From Pseudolabrys sp. (GTDB taxonomy: Bacteria; Pseudomonadota; Alphaproteobacteria; Rhizobiales; Xanthobacteraceae): a stretch of DNA of 64,000 nt. The notes under the pieces were generated by a model, which made no database searches, was not told the DNA's origin, and saw only the letters and a program-made list of their open reading frames with translations. Below are positions 19,417-29,462 of this stretch, piece after piece. Each line of letters begins with the position of its first letter. The first letter of the stretch is position 1. The stretch is taken from assembly GCA_022841665.1 (NCBI GenBank), contig JALHRB010000005.1, positions 1-64,000 on the forward strand. Reading direction: 5' to 3'. The position numbers and the translations under genes are program-made.

Positions 19417-22374
19417 ATGTCCCGCCAGGACGCCAACGCTGCCTTCGCCCGCACCTCCTTCCTCTACGGCGCCAACGCCGCCTACATCGAAGACCTCTAC
19501 GCCCGCTACGAAGCCGATCCGGCCGCGGTCGACGCCGAGTGGCGCGATTTCTTCCAAAGCCTGAAGGACGACAAAGCCGCCGTCGTCAAAAGCGCGCAGG
19601 GCGCCTCCTGGCGCACGCCGCACTGGCCGGTGCGCCCGAGCGACGACCTGGTCGCCGCGCTCGATGCCAACTGGGCCGAGACCGAGAAGAAACTCGGCGA
19701 CAAGATTTCCGCCAAGGCCCAAGCCAAGGGCGTCGAGCTTACCTCCGCCGACGTCATGCAGGCGACGCGCGATTCCATTCACGCGCTGATGCTCATTCGC
19801 GCCTACCGCATCCGCGGTCATTTCCACGCCAAGCTCGACCCGCTCGCGCTCGAGCCGGAGAAGAACGAGGAGGAGCTCGATCCCGCCTCCTACGGCTTCA
19901 CCGAAGCCGACATGGACCGCAGGATATTCCTCGACAAGGTGCTCGGCCTCGAGTTCGCGTCCATGCGCGAGATCGTCGCCATCCTGCGCCGCACCTATTG
20001 TCAGACGATCGGCGTCGAGTTCATGCACATCTCCAATCCCGCGCAGAAAGCGTGGATTCAGGAGCGCATCGAGGGCCGCGACAAGGAGATCACCTTCACC
20101 CGCGAGGGCAAGCGCGCGATCCTCAACAAGCTGATCGAGGCGGAGGGCTTCGAGAAGTTCTGCGACGTGAAGTTCACGGGCACCAAGCGCTTCGGCCTCG
20201 ACGGCGGCGAGGCGTTGATCCCCGCGCTCGAACAGATCATCAAGCGCGGCGGCAATCTCGGCGTGAAGGAAATCTGCCTCGGCATGTCCCACCGCGGCCG
20301 CCTCAACGTACTCACCCAGGTGATGGGCAAGTCGCACCGCGCGCTGTTCCATGAGTTCAAGGGCGGCTCGGCGACGCCGGACGAGATCGAAGGCTCCGGC
20401 GACGTGAAATACCACCTCGGCGCCTCGTCGGACCGCGAGTTCGACAACAACAAGGTTCACCTGTCGCTCACCGCCAACCCCTCGCATCTCGAAATCGTCG
20501 ATCCGGTGACGCTCGGCAAGGTGCGCGCCAAGCAGGACCAGCACGGCTGCCCGCCCGACGACCGCCGCGCGGTGATGCCGCTTTTGATCCACGGCGACGC
20601 GGCCTTTGCCGGCCAGGGCGTGGTGGCGGAATGCTTCGGTCTGTCGGACCTGAAGGGCTACCGCACCGGCGGCTCGCTGCACTTCATCGTCAACAACCAG
20701 ATCGGCTTCACGACCTACCCGCGCTATTCGCGCTCGTCGCCCTATCCGTCCGACGTCGCCAAGATGATCGAGGCGCTGATCTTCCACGTGAACGGCGACG
20801 ACCCGGAAGCGGTGGTGTTCGCCGCCAAGGTGGCGACCGAGTACCGCATGCAATTCCAGCGGCCGGTCGTCATCGACATGTTCTGCTACCGGCGCTTCGG
20901 CCACAACGAAGGCGACGAGCCGTCGTTCACCCAGCCGCTGATGTACAAGAAGATCCGGTCGCATCCGAGCATCACCGACATCTACGGCAAGAAGCTGGTC
21001 GCCGAGGGCGTCGTCACCGAAGGCGAAGTCGAGAAGATGCGCGCCGACTGGCGCTCGCGCCTCGAAGCCGAATATGAGGCGGGCGTCGGCTACAAGCCGA
21101 ACAAGGCGGACTGGCTCGACGGCCGCTGGGCCGGCATGAAAGCCGCGCGCGACGCCGACGACCCGCGCCGCGGCAATACCGGCGTCGATATCGGCCTGCT
21201 GAAAGAGATCGGCGGCAAGATCACCAAGGTGCCGGAGGACTTCCACGTCCACCGCACCGTGCAGCGCTTCCTCGACGCGCGCGCCAAGGCGATCGAGACC
21301 GGCGAGGGCATCGACTGGGCCACCGCCGAGGCGCTCGCTTTCTGCACCCTGCTGAAGGAAGGCCAACCCGTGCGCCTGTCCGGCCAGGACAGCGAGCGCG
21401 GCACCTTCTCGCAGCGCCATTCGGTGTTGTTCGATCAGGAAACCGAAGAGCGGCACACGCCGTTCAATCATCTCGGCGAGCCGCAGGCGCGCTTCGAGGT
21501 GCTCAATTCGAGCTTGTCGGAAGAAGCCGTGCTCGGCTTCGAATACGGCTACTCGACCGCCGAGCCGACCACGCTGACGTTGTGGGAAGCGCAGTTCGGC
21601 GACTTCGCCAACGGCGCGCAGGTGCTGTTCGACCAGTTCATCTCGTCGGGCGAGCGCAAATGGCTGCGCATGTCCGGCCTGGTCTGCCTGCTGCCGCACG
21701 GCTACGAGGGGCAGGGGCCGGAGCATTCCTCCGCCCGCCTCGAGCGCTTCCTGCAGATGTGCGCCGAAGACAACATGCAGGTGGCGAACTGCACGACGCC
21801 GGCGAACTACTTCCACATCCTGCGCCGCCAGCTCAAGCGCGAGATCCGCAAGCCGCTGATCCTGATGACGCCGAAGTCGCTGCTGCGCCACAAGCGTGCG
21901 GTCTCGCGGCTCGACGAAATGGCCGCCGGCACCTCGTTCCACCGTTTGCTGTGGGACGACGCGCAGCTTTTGCCGAACGAGAAGATCAAGCTCGTTTCCG
22001 ACGACAAGATCCGCCGCGTCATCATGTGCTCCGGCAAGGTCTACTACGACCTCTACGAGGAGCGCGAGAAGCGCGGCATCGACGATGTCTACCTGCTGCG
22101 CGTCGAGCAGCTCTATCCGTTCCCGACCAAGGCGCTGGTGGCGGAGTTGTCGCGCTTCAAGCAGGCCGAAATGGTCTGGTGCCAGGAAGAGCCGCGCAAC
22201 ATGGGCGCCTGGTTCTTCGTCGACGTGTTTTTGCAGTGGATCCTGAACCAGATCGGCGCCAAGCATCGCACCATGCGCTATGCCGGCCGTCCGGCCTCAG
22301 CCTCCACCGCCGTCGGCCAGATGTCGAAGCACTTGGCGCAGTTGAAGCAGTTGCTCGACGAGGCGCTGGGGTAA
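19417..22374 (+). CDS. sucA: 2-oxoglutarate dehydrogenase, E1 component
   Basis: Thiamine-diphosphate decarboxylase of the 2-oxoglutarate dehydrogenase complex. The 985 residues match the family length. The N-terminal segment [20 protein letters not shown] is the E2-binding part. The catalytic core has [15 protein letters not shown], then the thiamine-diphosphate region [20 protein letters not shown] near residue 396 and [20 protein letters not shown], and the second active-site half [20 protein letters not shown] near residue 770. It follows sucD by 136 bp with a hairpin and possible promoter in between, and is followed by a family A repeat and sucB. A 972-residue minus ORF is a shadow. Confidence 0.97.
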   Translation: MSRQDANAAFARTSFLYGANAAYIEDLYARYEADPAAVDAEWRDFFQSLKDDKAAVVKSAQGASWRTPHWPVRPSDDLVAALDANWAETEKKLGDKISAKAQAKGVELTSADVMQATRDSIHALMLIRAYRIRGHFHAKLDPLALEPEKNEEELDPASYGFTEADMDRRIFLDKVLGLEFASMREIVAILRRTYCQTIGVEFMHISNPAQKAWIQERIEGRDKEITFTREGKRAILNKLIEAEGFEKFCDVKFTGTKRFGLDGGEALIPALEQIIKRGGNLGVKEICLGMSHRGRLNVLTQVMGKSHRALFHEFKGGSATPDEIEGSGDVKYHLGASSDREFDNNKVHLSLTANPSHLEIVDPVTLGKVRAKQDQHGCPPDDRRAVMPLLIHGDAAFAGQGVVAECFGLSDLKGYRTGGSLHFIVNNQIGFTTYPRYSRSSPYPSDVAKMIEALIFHVNGDDPEAVVFAAKVATEYRMQFQRPVVIDMFCYRRFGHNEGDEPSFTQPLMYKKIRSHPSITDIYGKKLVAEGVVTEGEVEKMRADWRSRLEAEYEAGVGYKPNKADWLDGRWAGMKAARDADDPRRGNTGVDIGLLKEIGGKITKVPEDFHVHRTVQRFLDARAKAIETGEGIDWATAEALAFCTLLKEGQPVRLSGQDSERGTFSQRHSVLFDQETEERHTPFNHLGEPQARFEVLNSSLSEEAVLGFEYGYSTAEPTTLTLWEAQFGDFANGAQVLFDQFISSGERKWLRMSGLVCLLPHGYEGQGPEHSSARLERFLQMCAEDNMQVANCTTPANYFHILRRQLKREIRKPLILMTPKSLLRHKRAVSRLDEMAAGTSFHRLLWDDAQLLPNEKIKLVSDDKIRRVIMCSGKVYYDLYEEREKRGIDDVYLLRVEQLYPFPTKALVAELSRFKQAEMVWCQEEPRNMGAWFFVDVFLQWILNQIGAKHRTMRYAGRPASASTAVGQMSKHLAQLKQLLDEALG

Positions 22375-22383
22375 TTACGAGCT

Positions 22384-22485
22384 GTCGTCCCCGCGAAAGC
22401 GGGGACCCAGTCATCACCGGCAGAGCGATCGTGCACCGTCGGTGGTTACTGGATCACCCGCCTTTGCGGGTGATGACGGCGGAGC
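22384..22485. repeat. Dispersed palindromic repeat, family A, copy 4 (with long middle)
   Basis: Left hairpin CGTCCCCGCGAAAGCGGGGA and right hairpin ATCACCCGCCTTTGCGGGTGAT, separated by about 45 bp instead of the usual 10. The middle contains GTCATCACCGG and CCGGTGGT-like segments. It fills the sucA-sucB gap, and the track extends the sucB ORF falsely into it. Confidence 0.75.
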
Positions 22486-22510
22486 AAGTTCAAGTGAACG
22501 GACAATCATC

Positions 22511-23770
22511 ATGACAGACATACGCGTGCCCACCCTCGGCGAATCGGTGACCGAAGCCACCGTCGGCAAATGGTTCAAGCAGCCCGGGGATCCCGTCGCC
22601 GTCGACGAGCCTCTGGTCGAGCTGGAGACCGACAAGGTCACGCTGGAAGTGCCGGCGCCCGCCGCCGGCGTGCTGGGCGATATCGCCGCGCAGAACGGCG
22701 TCACCGTCGCGGTCGGCGCGCTGCTCGGCTCGATCAAGGAAGGTGCGGCGGCGGCAAAGCCTGCGGCCATGAAGCCCGCGCCGACCGGTACACCGGACGA
22801 GAAGACCAGCACGACCAGGCCGATCGGCGCCGGTCCAGAGGTGCCGCAGCCACGCGCGGCCGCCTCCGGCGGCTCGCAAATGCCGCCGCCGCCGTCGGTG
22901 CGCAAGCTGGCTGCCGAAAGCGGCGTCGATCCGTCGAAGGTCGAAGGTACGGGCGTGCGCGGCCAGGTGCTCAAGGGCGACATGCTCAACGCCATCGAGC
23001 GCGCCGCCGCGGCGCCGACGCCGGTCTCCACGCCGGTGCAGATGCGCGCGCCGTCGCCCGCCGACGATGCCGCGCGCGAGGAGCGCGTGCGCATGACGCG
23101 CCTGCGCCAGACCATCGCGCGCCGCCTCAAGGACGCGCAGAACACCGCCGCCATGCTCACGACCTTCAATGAGGTCGACATGAGCGCGGTGATGAAACTG
23201 CGCGCCGAGTACAAGGACCTGTTTGAGAAGAAGCACGGCGTGAAGCTCGGCTTTATGGGCTTCTTCGTACGCGCCTGCATCCAGGCGCTGAAAGACATCC
23301 CGGCTGTCAACGCCGAGATCGACGGCGCCGACCTCGTCTACAAGAACTACTATCACATCGGCGTCGCCGTCGGCACCGAGAAGGGGCTGGTGGTGCCGGT
23401 GGTGCGCGACGCCGACCGGCTCTCGCTCGCCGGCATCGAGAAGAAGATCAACGATTTCGGCAAGCGCGCGCGCGACGGCCAGCTCAAGATCGACGAGATG
23501 CAGGGCGGCACCTTCACCATCTCCAACGGCGGAGTCTACGGCTCGCTGATGTCGACGCCGATCCTGAACGCGCCGCAGTCCGGCATTCTCGGCATGCACA
23601 AGATCCAGGAGCGGCCGGTGGTCGTCGCCGGCAAGATCGAAGCGCGCCCGATGATGTATCTGGCGCTATCCTACGATCACCGCATCGTCGACGGCCGCGA
23701 GGCGGTCACCTTCTTGGTGCGCGTGAAGGACGTACTTGAAGACCCGGCGCGGCTGATGCTGGATCTTTGA
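22511..23770 (+). CDS. sucB: 2-oxoglutarate dehydrogenase, E2 component (dihydrolipoyl succinyltransferase)
   Basis: Transfers the succinyl group from E1 to CoA through a swinging lipoyl arm. The 419-residue protein starts [20 protein letters not shown]; the track start 69 bases upstream is in a repeat. Order: one lipoyl domain with lysine in [15 protein letters not shown] near residue 43, a Pro/Ala linker, an E3-binding domain ([20 protein letters not shown] near 125), and the acyltransferase domain from [20 protein letters not shown]. The catalytic motif [20 protein letters not shown] is at the C-terminus. The TLGESV start and the sucA neighbour separate it from the pyruvate E2 at 47.9 kb. 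Confidence 0.97.
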   Translation: MTDIRVPTLGESVTEATVGKWFKQPGDPVAVDEPLVELETDKVTLEVPAPAAGVLGDIAAQNGVTVAVGALLGSIKEGAAAAKPAAMKPAPTGTPDEKTSTTRPIGAGPEVPQPRAAASGGSQMPPPPSVRKLAAESGVDPSKVEGTGVRGQVLKGDMLNAIERAAAAPTPVSTPVQMRAPSPADDAAREERVRMTRLRQTIARRLKDAQNTAAMLTTFNEVDMSAVMKLRAEYKDLFEKKHGVKLGFMGFFVRACIQALKDIPAVNAEIDGADLVYKNYYHIGVAVGTEKGLVVPVVRDADRLSLAGIEKKINDFGKRARDGQLKIDEMQGGTFTISNGGVYGSLMSTPILNAPQSGILGMHKIQERPVVVAGKIEARPMMYLALSYDHRIVDGREAVTFLVRVKDVLEDPARLMLDL

Positions 23771-23779
23771 CTTCTTAAT

Positions 23780-23905
23780 CCCTCCCCTGAAAGGGGAGGG
23801 TCGCCTCGCGAAGCGAGGCGGGGTGGGGTCATCGCGCAAAACTTTCGACCCCCACCCGCTCGCCGCTTCCGCGGCTCGCCGCCCTCCCCCTTGCAGGGGG
23901 AGGGA
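23780..23905. repeat. ORF-less relative of the DUF559 element, sucB-lpd gap
   Basis: Left half: hairpin CCCTCCCCTGAAAGGGGAGG, then CGCCTCGCGAAGCGAGGCG, then GGGTGGGGTCA. A 17-base centre follows. The right half is the same in reverse: CCCCCACCC, a GCTCGCCGC...GCGGCTCGC segment, and CCCTCCCCCTTGCAGGGGGA. The order of blocks is exactly that of the two ends of the element at 17901-18380, with no gene between them. This is the form expected of a miniature derivative. Confidence 0.75.
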
Positions 23906-23928
23906 TAAGAAAGCGGAGCATTTTTCTC

Positions 23929-25329
23929 ATGTCCTACGATCTCATCGTCATCGGCACCGGCCCCGGCGGCTATGTCTGCGCCATTCGCGCGGCGCAGCTC
24001 GGCCTCAAGACCGCGGTGGTCGAGAAGCGCGCCACCTTCGGCGGCACCTGCCTCAATGTCGGCTGCATCCCGTCGAAGGCGCTGCTGCACGCCTCCGAGC
24101 TGTTCGAGGAAGCCGGTCACAGCTTCGCCAAGATGGGCATCGGCGTCGGCACCCCCAAGCTCGATCTCAAGGCCATGCTCGCCTTCAAGGACCAGGGCGT
24201 CGACGGCAACGTGAAGGGCGTCGAGTTTCTGCTCAAGAAGAACAAGGTCGATGCTTTCCACGGCGCCGGGCGCGTCGCCGCGCCGGGCAAGGTCGAGGTG
24301 AAGGGCGCCGACGGCAAGACGCAGACGCTCGAGACAAAGTCCATCGTCATCGCCACCGGCTCCGACGTTGCGCGCCTAAAGGGCATCGAGATCGACGAGA
24401 AGCGCATCGTGTCCTCCACCGGCGCGCTGGCGCTCGCCGACGTGCCGGGGCATCTGCTGGTGGTCGGCGCCGGCGTCATCGGACTCGAACTCGGCTCGGT
24501 CTGGCGCCGCCTGGGCGCCAAGGTCACCGTGGTCGAGTTCATGGACGGCGTGCTGCCGGGCATGGACGGGGAAGTGCGCAAGCAGGCCCAGCGCCTGTTC
24601 GAGAAGCAGGGCATGGCCTTCAAGCTGTCGTCCAAGGTGACGGCGGTGGACACTGCCGGCAAAAAGCTGAAAGCCAGCGTCGAGCCGGCCAAAGGCGGCG
24701 CGGCGGAATCAATCGAGGCCGACGTGGTGCTGGTCGCCATCGGCCGCGTGCCCTACACCGAGGGCCTCGGCCTGAAGGAAGCCGGCGTGAAGATGGACGA
24801 GCGCGGCCGCATCGCCGTCGATCACTATTATGCGACCAGCGTGCCCGGCATCTGGGCCATCGGCGACGTCATCGCCGGGCCGATGCTCGCCCACAAGGCG
24901 GAAGACGAAGGCGTTGCGGTTGCCGAGATTCTCGTCGGCCAGGCCGGCCACGTGAATTACGACGCCATCCCGAACGTGGTCTACACCTATCCGGAGATCG
25001 CCACCGTCGGCAAAAGCGAGGAAGAGCTGAAGGCCGAAGGCCGCGCCTACAATGTCGGCAAGTTTCCGATGACGGCCAACGGCCGCGCCAAGGTGAACAT
25101 GACGTCCGACGGCTTCGTGAAGATACTTGCCGATGCCAAGACCGACCGCGTGCTCGGCGTGCATCTCATCTGCGCCGACGCCGGCAACATGATCGCGGAG
25201 GCGGCGATCGCGATGGAGTTCGGCGCTTCTGCCGAAGACATCGCGCGCACCTGCCACGCGCATCCCACCTTGCCCGAGGCGGTGAAGGAAGCCGCCATGG
25301 CGGTGGCCAAGCGCGCGATTCATATGTGA
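23929..25329 (+). CDS. lpdA: Dihydrolipoyl dehydrogenase (E3)
   Basis: FAD-dependent reoxidation of the dihydrolipoyl arm with NAD+. The 466 residues show the FAD-binding GTGPGGYVCAIRAAQLG, the redox disulfide in GGTCLNVGCIPSKALLHASE near residue 43, the NAD-binding GAGVIGLELGSVWRRLGAKV near 182, and the C-terminal HAHPTLPEAVKEAAMAV with the catalytic His-Glu pair. All are intact. It completes the 2-oxoglutarate dehydrogenase set in one cluster. As no other E3 is in the window, it could also serve the second complex at 44-49 kb. DUF559-type repeats flank it on both sides. Confidence 0.97.
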   Translation: MSYDLIVIGTGPGGYVCAIRAAQLGLKTAVVEKRATFGGTCLNVGCIPSKALLHASELFEEAGHSFAKMGIGVGTPKLDLKAMLAFKDQGVDGNVKGVEFLLKKNKVDAFHGAGRVAAPGKVEVKGADGKTQTLETKSIVIATGSDVARLKGIEIDEKRIVSSTGALALADVPGHLLVVGAGVIGLELGSVWRRLGAKVTVVEFMDGVLPGMDGEVRKQAQRLFEKQGMAFKLSSKVTAVDTAGKKLKASVEPAKGGAAESIEADVVLVAIGRVPYTEGLGLKEAGVKMDERGRIAVDHYYATSVPGIWAIGDVIAGPMLAHKAEDEGVAVAEILVGQAGHVNYDAIPNVVYTYPEIATVGKSEEELKAEGRAYNVGKFPMTANGRAKVNMTSDGFVKILADAKTDRVLGVHLICADAGNMIAEAAIAMEFGASAEDIARTCHAHPTLPEAVKEAAMAVAKRAIHM

Positions 25330-25350
25330 ACTTGCCCAAAGCACAGCGCG

Positions 25351-25468
25351 CTCCCTCCCCTTGAAAAGGGGAGGGTCGGGGTGGGGATCGAGGAGCGGGT
25401 TTCCGGCAAAGATTGATCCCCACCCGCCGCGCCGCGCGCGGCGACCTCCCCTTTTCAAGGGGAGGTTG
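25351..25468. repeat. ORF-less relative of the DUF559 element, lpd-SDR gap
   Basis: Left: CTCCCTCCCCTTGAAAAGGG, continuing GAGGGTCGGGGTGGGGATC, so the second hairpin is deleted on this side. Right: GATCCCCACCCGCCGCGCCG, then CGCGCGGCGACCTCCCCTTT and TCAAGGGGAGGT, with both hairpins kept. Spacer about 30 bp. It has the same block order as 17901-18380 and 23780-23905, with a GATC in place of GTCA at the inner edge. Confidence 0.7.
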
Positions 25469-25509
25469 CCTGCGGCACGATACGAAATACAAATTCGGGG
25501 AGAAACGTC

Positions 25510-26280
25510 ATGGCCAAAGGCCACAAGGACAAAGTCGCCGTCATCACCGGGGCGGCCAGCGGGCTGGGTCAGGCCTTTGCCAAGCGCCTTGCTGAAGACG
25601 GCGTCGACATCGCCGCCGTCGATCTCGGCGACGCCGCGGCTACCGTGAAGGCGGTGGAGGCGGCGGGCCGCAAGGCGGCAGCGTTCAAGTGTGACGTGTC
25701 GTCGCCCGATGCCGTCACGGCGATGGCGGCGGACGTCCGCAAAATCTTTCCGCGCGTCGACATCGTCGTCAATTGCGCCGGCATCTTTCCGCAGATTCCG
25801 CTGGAGAAAGTCACTTACGCCGAGTGGCGCCGCATCATCGGCACCAATCTCGACGGCACGTTCCTGGTCAGCATGGCCTTCGTCCCGGACATGAAGGCGC
25901 GCGGCTGGGGCCGCATCGTCAATCTGTCATCGAGCACGGTCGGCGCGGTGGTGACGGGCTTCGTGCCCTATGTCACCAGCAAGCTCGGCATCGTCGGCTT
26001 TACGCGCGCGCTGGCGTCCGAACTCGGGCCCTTCGGCATCACCGTGAACGCCATCCAGCCCGGTCTCACCATGACGCCCGGCGCCACCTCGCGGCCGCCG
26101 CGCGCGGGCTTCGCCACCATGGACGAGGAATTTGCCGACGTCGCCAACCGCTTCCAGGCGATCAAGCGGGTCGAGACGCCGGACGACCTCACCGGCGCGG
26201 TCTCTTTCCTCACCAGCGACGATTCGGCCTTCATCACCGGCCAGACGCTCAACGTCGACGGCGGCCGCGTGCGGTCCTAG
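25510..26280 (+). CDS. SDR-family oxidoreductase
   Basis: A 256-residue short-chain dehydrogenase/reductase. The cofactor motif is VAVITGAASGLGQAFAKRLA, the strand-4 motif is DIVVNCAGIFPQIPLEKVTY, and the catalytic residues are Ser in VNLSSSTVGAVVTGF, Tyr/Lys in PYVTSKLGIVGFTRAL near residue 154, followed by the PG motif in ITVNAIQPGLTMTPGA. An aspartate at the end of strand 2 (AAVDLGDA) favours NAD(H). The substrate is unknown. It lies downstream of lpdA after an ORF-less DUF559-type repeat and may be read from the TCA operon, though its role need not be in the TCA cycle. Confidence 0.88.
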   Translation: MAKGHKDKVAVITGAASGLGQAFAKRLAEDGVDIAAVDLGDAAATVKAVEAAGRKAAAFKCDVSSPDAVTAMAADVRKIFPRVDIVVNCAGIFPQIPLEKVTYAEWRRIIGTNLDGTFLVSMAFVPDMKARGWGRIVNLSSSTVGAVVTGFVPYVTSKLGIVGFTRALASELGPFGITVNAIQPGLTMTPGATSRPPRAGFATMDEEFADVANRFQAIKRVETPDDLTGAVSFLTSDDSAFITGQTLNVDGGRVRS

Positions 26281-26607
26281 CCTATTGACTTAAATCCCAG
26301 AACGTGCTGACCTTGCCGAGTCGGCCCTTCGGCGTGCGCGTCATGAGGTGCGCGGCGCGGGTCAGACGGCGGCGCCCGACAATAGCGCCGCAGGTGGAGC
26401 GTCGGGAGGCGCAGGGCCCTTCGCCAAAGGGCCCGCGCGTCTCGCCAGACGCGCGGGCGGGGCTCGCACCCCCGCCCAAAGGGCGCCGTAGCGCAGCGCC
26501 CTGGCGCCTCCCGGCGCTCCATTTCTCTTCGGAGAAAGGAAAAAGGGAACGGCCTTCCCCGGGCCTTCGCAAAGAACAGGGGCGATGGCGCTTGCCCGCC
26601 GAACCGC
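26281..26607. repeat. Intergenic region with a large inverted repeat (26396-26522)
   Basis: No gene is supported in this 327-bp convergent gap. At 26396-26522 the ends GGAGCGTCGGGAGGCGCAGG and CCTGGCGCCTCCCGGCGCTC are near-perfect inverted repeats of about 22 bp. Between them are strong hairpins such as GGGCCCTTCGCCAAAGGGCC and GCGCGTCTCGCCAGACGCGC. The whole can fold into one long branched structure and is followed by an AT-richer CATTTCTCTTCGGAGAAAGG hairpin. It looks like another dispersed element and may end transcription from both sides. Confidence 0.6.
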
Positions 26608-27774
26608 TCAGGCCGCGCTCTTCCTGCCCCACAGCCGCGCCGTGGCGATGTCGGCGCCTTCGCGCAGCGACTTGAGTTTGAGCCACACCGCCGGCTCGAT
26701 CACCCATTCCCGGTTCGTGAAGGTGCCGAAGCCGCAATCGGTCGAGGCGATCACGCGCTCGCGCTCGCCGACCGCGGCGACCGCTTCCTCGATGCGCCGC
26801 GCCACCACTTCCGGATGCTCGACGAAATTGCTGGTCGTCTCGATCACCCCGGGAATGAGCAGCATGTCCTTCGGCAGTGGGTGCTTCTTGAAGGCCGCGT
26901 ATTCATGCGCGTGGCGCGGGTTGGAGAACTCGATCGACAGTGCGCCGACCTGGGCCTGGTAGAGCGCCGGCAGGATCTTCTCCAGCGGCACGTCGTGGAT
27001 GTGCGGGCCTTCCCAGTTGCCGTAACAGACGTGCAGCCGCACGCGCTCGCGTGGAATGCCGGCGATGCCTTCGTTGATCGCCTGCACGTGCCGTTCCACC
27101 GCCTTGACGAAACCGGCGTCGTCGAGGTCGCGGTACATCATGGTGCGGTCCATGGCGAGGTCGGGCGCGTCGATCTGCAAAATCAGCCCGGCCATATGGA
27201 TGGTCTGGTACTCGTTCCGCATCTCGCGCGCGATCGCGCTCAGGTACTTGTCCTGCGAGCCGTAGAAGGCGTCGAGCATGGTCGACGAAATAATGCCGGG
27301 CGAGGGCGCCGTCATGAACATCTCCGAGAACTTGCCCTCGGCGATCGTCTTGAAGCGCGCGATCTCGCTCTCCAGCGGCTTCACGTCGATGTACTTCAAT
27401 TCACTCTGGCACTCGGGCGCGTTCTGCTGCTTGCTGACCTGCGGGAAGCGCCGAATCAGGCTCGCCACCAACTCGGGGAATTCCTCGAATTCGCGCCCGC
27501 GCCGCCGCTTCGACACGCCGGCGAAGCCGCGCATGCGCTGCGGCACATAGGTCTGGAAGCCGACGCGCTGCTGCTCGCCGTCATTGCCGATGTCGATGCC
27601 GGCCGCCGCCTGCTTGCCGACCACATGGCGCACGGCGTTGTCGAGCTCGGCCGCCATCTCCTTGGCGTCGAACGGCTGGCCGGCTTCCTGCCGCACCAGC
27701 AGGTCGGACAGTTTGTCGTTGCGCGGCAGGCTGCCGACATGGGTGGTCAGAATGCGCTCCCGGCTCGGAATCAT
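26608..27774 (-). CDS. Cobalamin-independent methionine synthase-like (MetE C-terminal domain type) protein
   Basis: A 388-residue TIM-barrel protein of the UROD/MetE superfamily with only the catalytic half of MetE. The true start is MIPSRERILTTHVGSLPRND; the track adds 33 residues from the divergent promoter. THVGSLPR is the typical beginning. HVCYGNWEGPHIHDVPLEKI near residue 240 carries the His-x-Cys pattern of the zinc site, and TDCGFGTF near residue 355 supplies the second cysteine. Such short forms act on varied methyl or alkyl thiol transfers, including epoxyalkane:coenzyme M-type reactions, so methionine synthesis is not assured. It is divergent from the benzoate-CoA ligase gene, which suggests an aromatic or C1 catabolic context. 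Confidence 0.8.
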   Translation of the reverse strand: MIPSRERILTTHVGSLPRNDKLSDLLVRQEAGQPFDAKEMAAELDNAVRHVVGKQAAAGIDIGNDGEQQRVGFQTYVPQRMRGFAGVSKRRRGREFEEFPELVASLIRRFPQVSKQQNAPECQSELKYIDVKPLESEIARFKTIAEGKFSEMFMTAPSPGIISSTMLDAFYGSQDKYLSAIAREMRNEYQTIHMAGLILQIDAPDLAMDRTMMYRDLDDAGFVKAVERHVQAINEGIAGIPRERVRLHVCYGNWEGPHIHDVPLEKILPALYQAQVGALSIEFSNPRHAHEYAAFKKHPLPKDMLLIPGVIETTSNFVEHPEVVARRIEEAVAAVGERERVIASTDCGFGTFTNREWVIEPAVWLKLKSLREGADIATARLWGRKSAA

Positions 27775-27856
27775 AATTCGCGGCTCCACTTGCTGCCCGA
27801 CATTGCGGCGTTTCCTGTCCCTCTGCATAATAAGCGCCGCCTCGGGAGGAAACACA

Positions 27857-29455
27857 ATGACAATGGCCGACACGCAAACGGCCCAGCCAGACGCGCCTGC
27901 CGCAATGGGCGCGGTCCCACGCGATTACAACTTCGCCGCCGACGTGCTGGCGATGAATCTCGCGGCCGGCCGCGCCAACAAGCCGGCTTATATCGACGCG
28001 CGCGGCACGCATACCTACGGCGCGCTTGCCGACCGGGTTGCGCGTTTCGGCGCCGCGCTGCGCGGCCTCGGCATAAGGCGCGAGGAGCGCGTGCTGCTCG
28101 CGCTCACCGACACCATCGATTGGCCGACCGCGTTCCTCGGCTGTCTGAAGGCCGGCATCGTCGCCGTGCCGGTCAACACGCTGCTTACCGAGGACGATTA
28201 CCGCTTCATGCTGGCCGACAGCCGGGCGAAATGCCTGGTGGTCTCGGAAGTGCTGTTTCCGAAATTCGAGAAGATCATCGCGCAGAGCCCGGACCTCGAG
28301 CACGTCATCGTCTCGGGCGAAACGCCGCACGGCTACCGCCTGTTCGAGGACGTCATCGGCGCCGACGAGCCGGAGGACTACACCGCGCCGACCACGTGCG
28401 ACGACATGGCGTTCTGGCTCTACACCTCGGGCTCGACCGGCAAGCCGAAAGGCGCGGTGCATTGCCACGCCAGCCTCAAGCTCACCGCCGACCTCTACGG
28501 CACGCCGGTGATGGGCCTGAAGGAAAGCGACGTCGTACATTCCGTCGCCAAGCTGTTCTTCGCCTACGGGCTCGGCAACGCGCTTACCTTCCCGCTCTCG
28601 GTCGGCGCCACGACCGTCCTGAACGCAGAGCGGCCGACCCCCGATGGCGTCGCGGCGCTGCTGCGCAAATATCCGATCACCGCCTTCTTCGGCGTGCCGA
28701 CCTTCTACGCGGCCTTCCTCAACAGTCCCAACGCGCCGTCGAAGGCGGAAGTGAAACTGCGCCGCTGTCAGTCGGCCGGCGAGGCGCTGCCCGAGGAAGT
28801 GGCGAAGAGGTTCTTCGAGCGCTATGGCGTCGAGGTTTCCGACGGCCTCGGCACCACCGAGATGCTGCACATCTTTCTCACCAACCGGCCGGGCCAGAAC
28901 AAGTACGGCACCACCGGGAAGGGGGTTCCCGGCTACGAGATCAAGCTCATGGGCGAAGACGGCCAGCCGGTTCCGCAAGGTGAAATGGGCGAACTCTACG
29001 TGCGCGGACCGACGGCGGCGGTGATGTACTGGAACAACCGCGAGAAATCGCGCGACACGTTCCGCGGCGAATGGACCCGCTGCGGCGACAAATACATCGA
29101 GGACGCCGACGGCTACTACGTCTGCTGCGGCCGCGCCGACGACATGCTCAAGGTGTCGGGCATGTATGTCTCGCCTTTCGAGGTTGAGGCGGCGCTCTCC
29201 TCGCACCCGGAGGTGCTGGAGGCGGCGGTGGTCGGCTGGTTCGACGACCAGCGGCTGGTGAAGCCGAAGGCCTTCGTGGTGCTGAAGGTGCCGGACAAGG
29301 CCACCGAGGAGCTGGTTCAGGCGTTGCAGGAGCACGTCAAGCAGAAGCTCGCGCCGTTCAAGTATCCGCGCTGGATCGAGTTCCGTGTCGACCTGCCCAA
29401 GACCGCGACCGGCAAGATACAGCGTTTCAAGTTGCGGGCGGAAGGGCAGCTGTGA
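27857..29455 (+). CDS. Benzoate-CoA ligase family protein
   Basis: AMP-forming acyl-CoA synthetase that most resembles benzoate/4-hydroxybenzoate-CoA ligases (BadA, HbaA). From ATG 27857, preceded by GGGAGGAAACAC, it has 532 residues. The P-loop-like motif is LYTSGSTGKPKGAVHCHASL near residue 188. Later come FFGVPTFYAAFLN, SDGLGTTEMLHIFLTN, and the C-terminal hinge and catalytic lysine region (GRADDMLKVSGMYVSPFEVE, then LPKTATGKIQRFKLR). The ligase family is confident. The acid used is not certain, since 2-aminobenzoate or other aryl acids are alternatives. The next gene encodes an alpha/beta hydrolase after a family C repeat. Confidence 0.88.
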   Translation: MTMADTQTAQPDAPAAMGAVPRDYNFAADVLAMNLAAGRANKPAYIDARGTHTYGALADRVARFGAALRGLGIRREERVLLALTDTIDWPTAFLGCLKAGIVAVPVNTLLTEDDYRFMLADSRAKCLVVSEVLFPKFEKIIAQSPDLEHVIVSGETPHGYRLFEDVIGADEPEDYTAPTTCDDMAFWLYTSGSTGKPKGAVHCHASLKLTADLYGTPVMGLKESDVVHSVAKLFFAYGLGNALTFPLSVGATTVLNAERPTPDGVAALLRKYPITAFFGVPTFYAAFLNSPNAPSKAEVKLRRCQSAGEALPEEVAKRFFERYGVEVSDGLGTTEMLHIFLTNRPGQNKYGTTGKGVPGYEIKLMGEDGQPVPQGEMGELYVRGPTAAVMYWNNREKSRDTFRGEWTRCGDKYIEDADGYYVCCGRADDMLKVSGMYVSPFEVEAALSSHPEVLEAAVVGWFDDQRLVKPKAFVVLKVPDKATEELVQALQEHVKQKLAPFKYPRWIEFRVDLPKTATGKIQRFKLRAEGQL

Positions 29456-29462
29456 TTTTCCT

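Noticed and set aside
19348-22266. 972-residue minus-strand ORF opposite sucA
   Set aside because: Same type of shadow; the plus strand encodes a complete 2-oxoglutarate dehydrogenase E1.
26281-26607. Small ORFs (81 to 123 residues) in the SDR-MetE-like gap
   Set aside because: All are Arg/Pro/Ala-rich translations of the large inverted repeat in several frames, with no ribosome site or domain.
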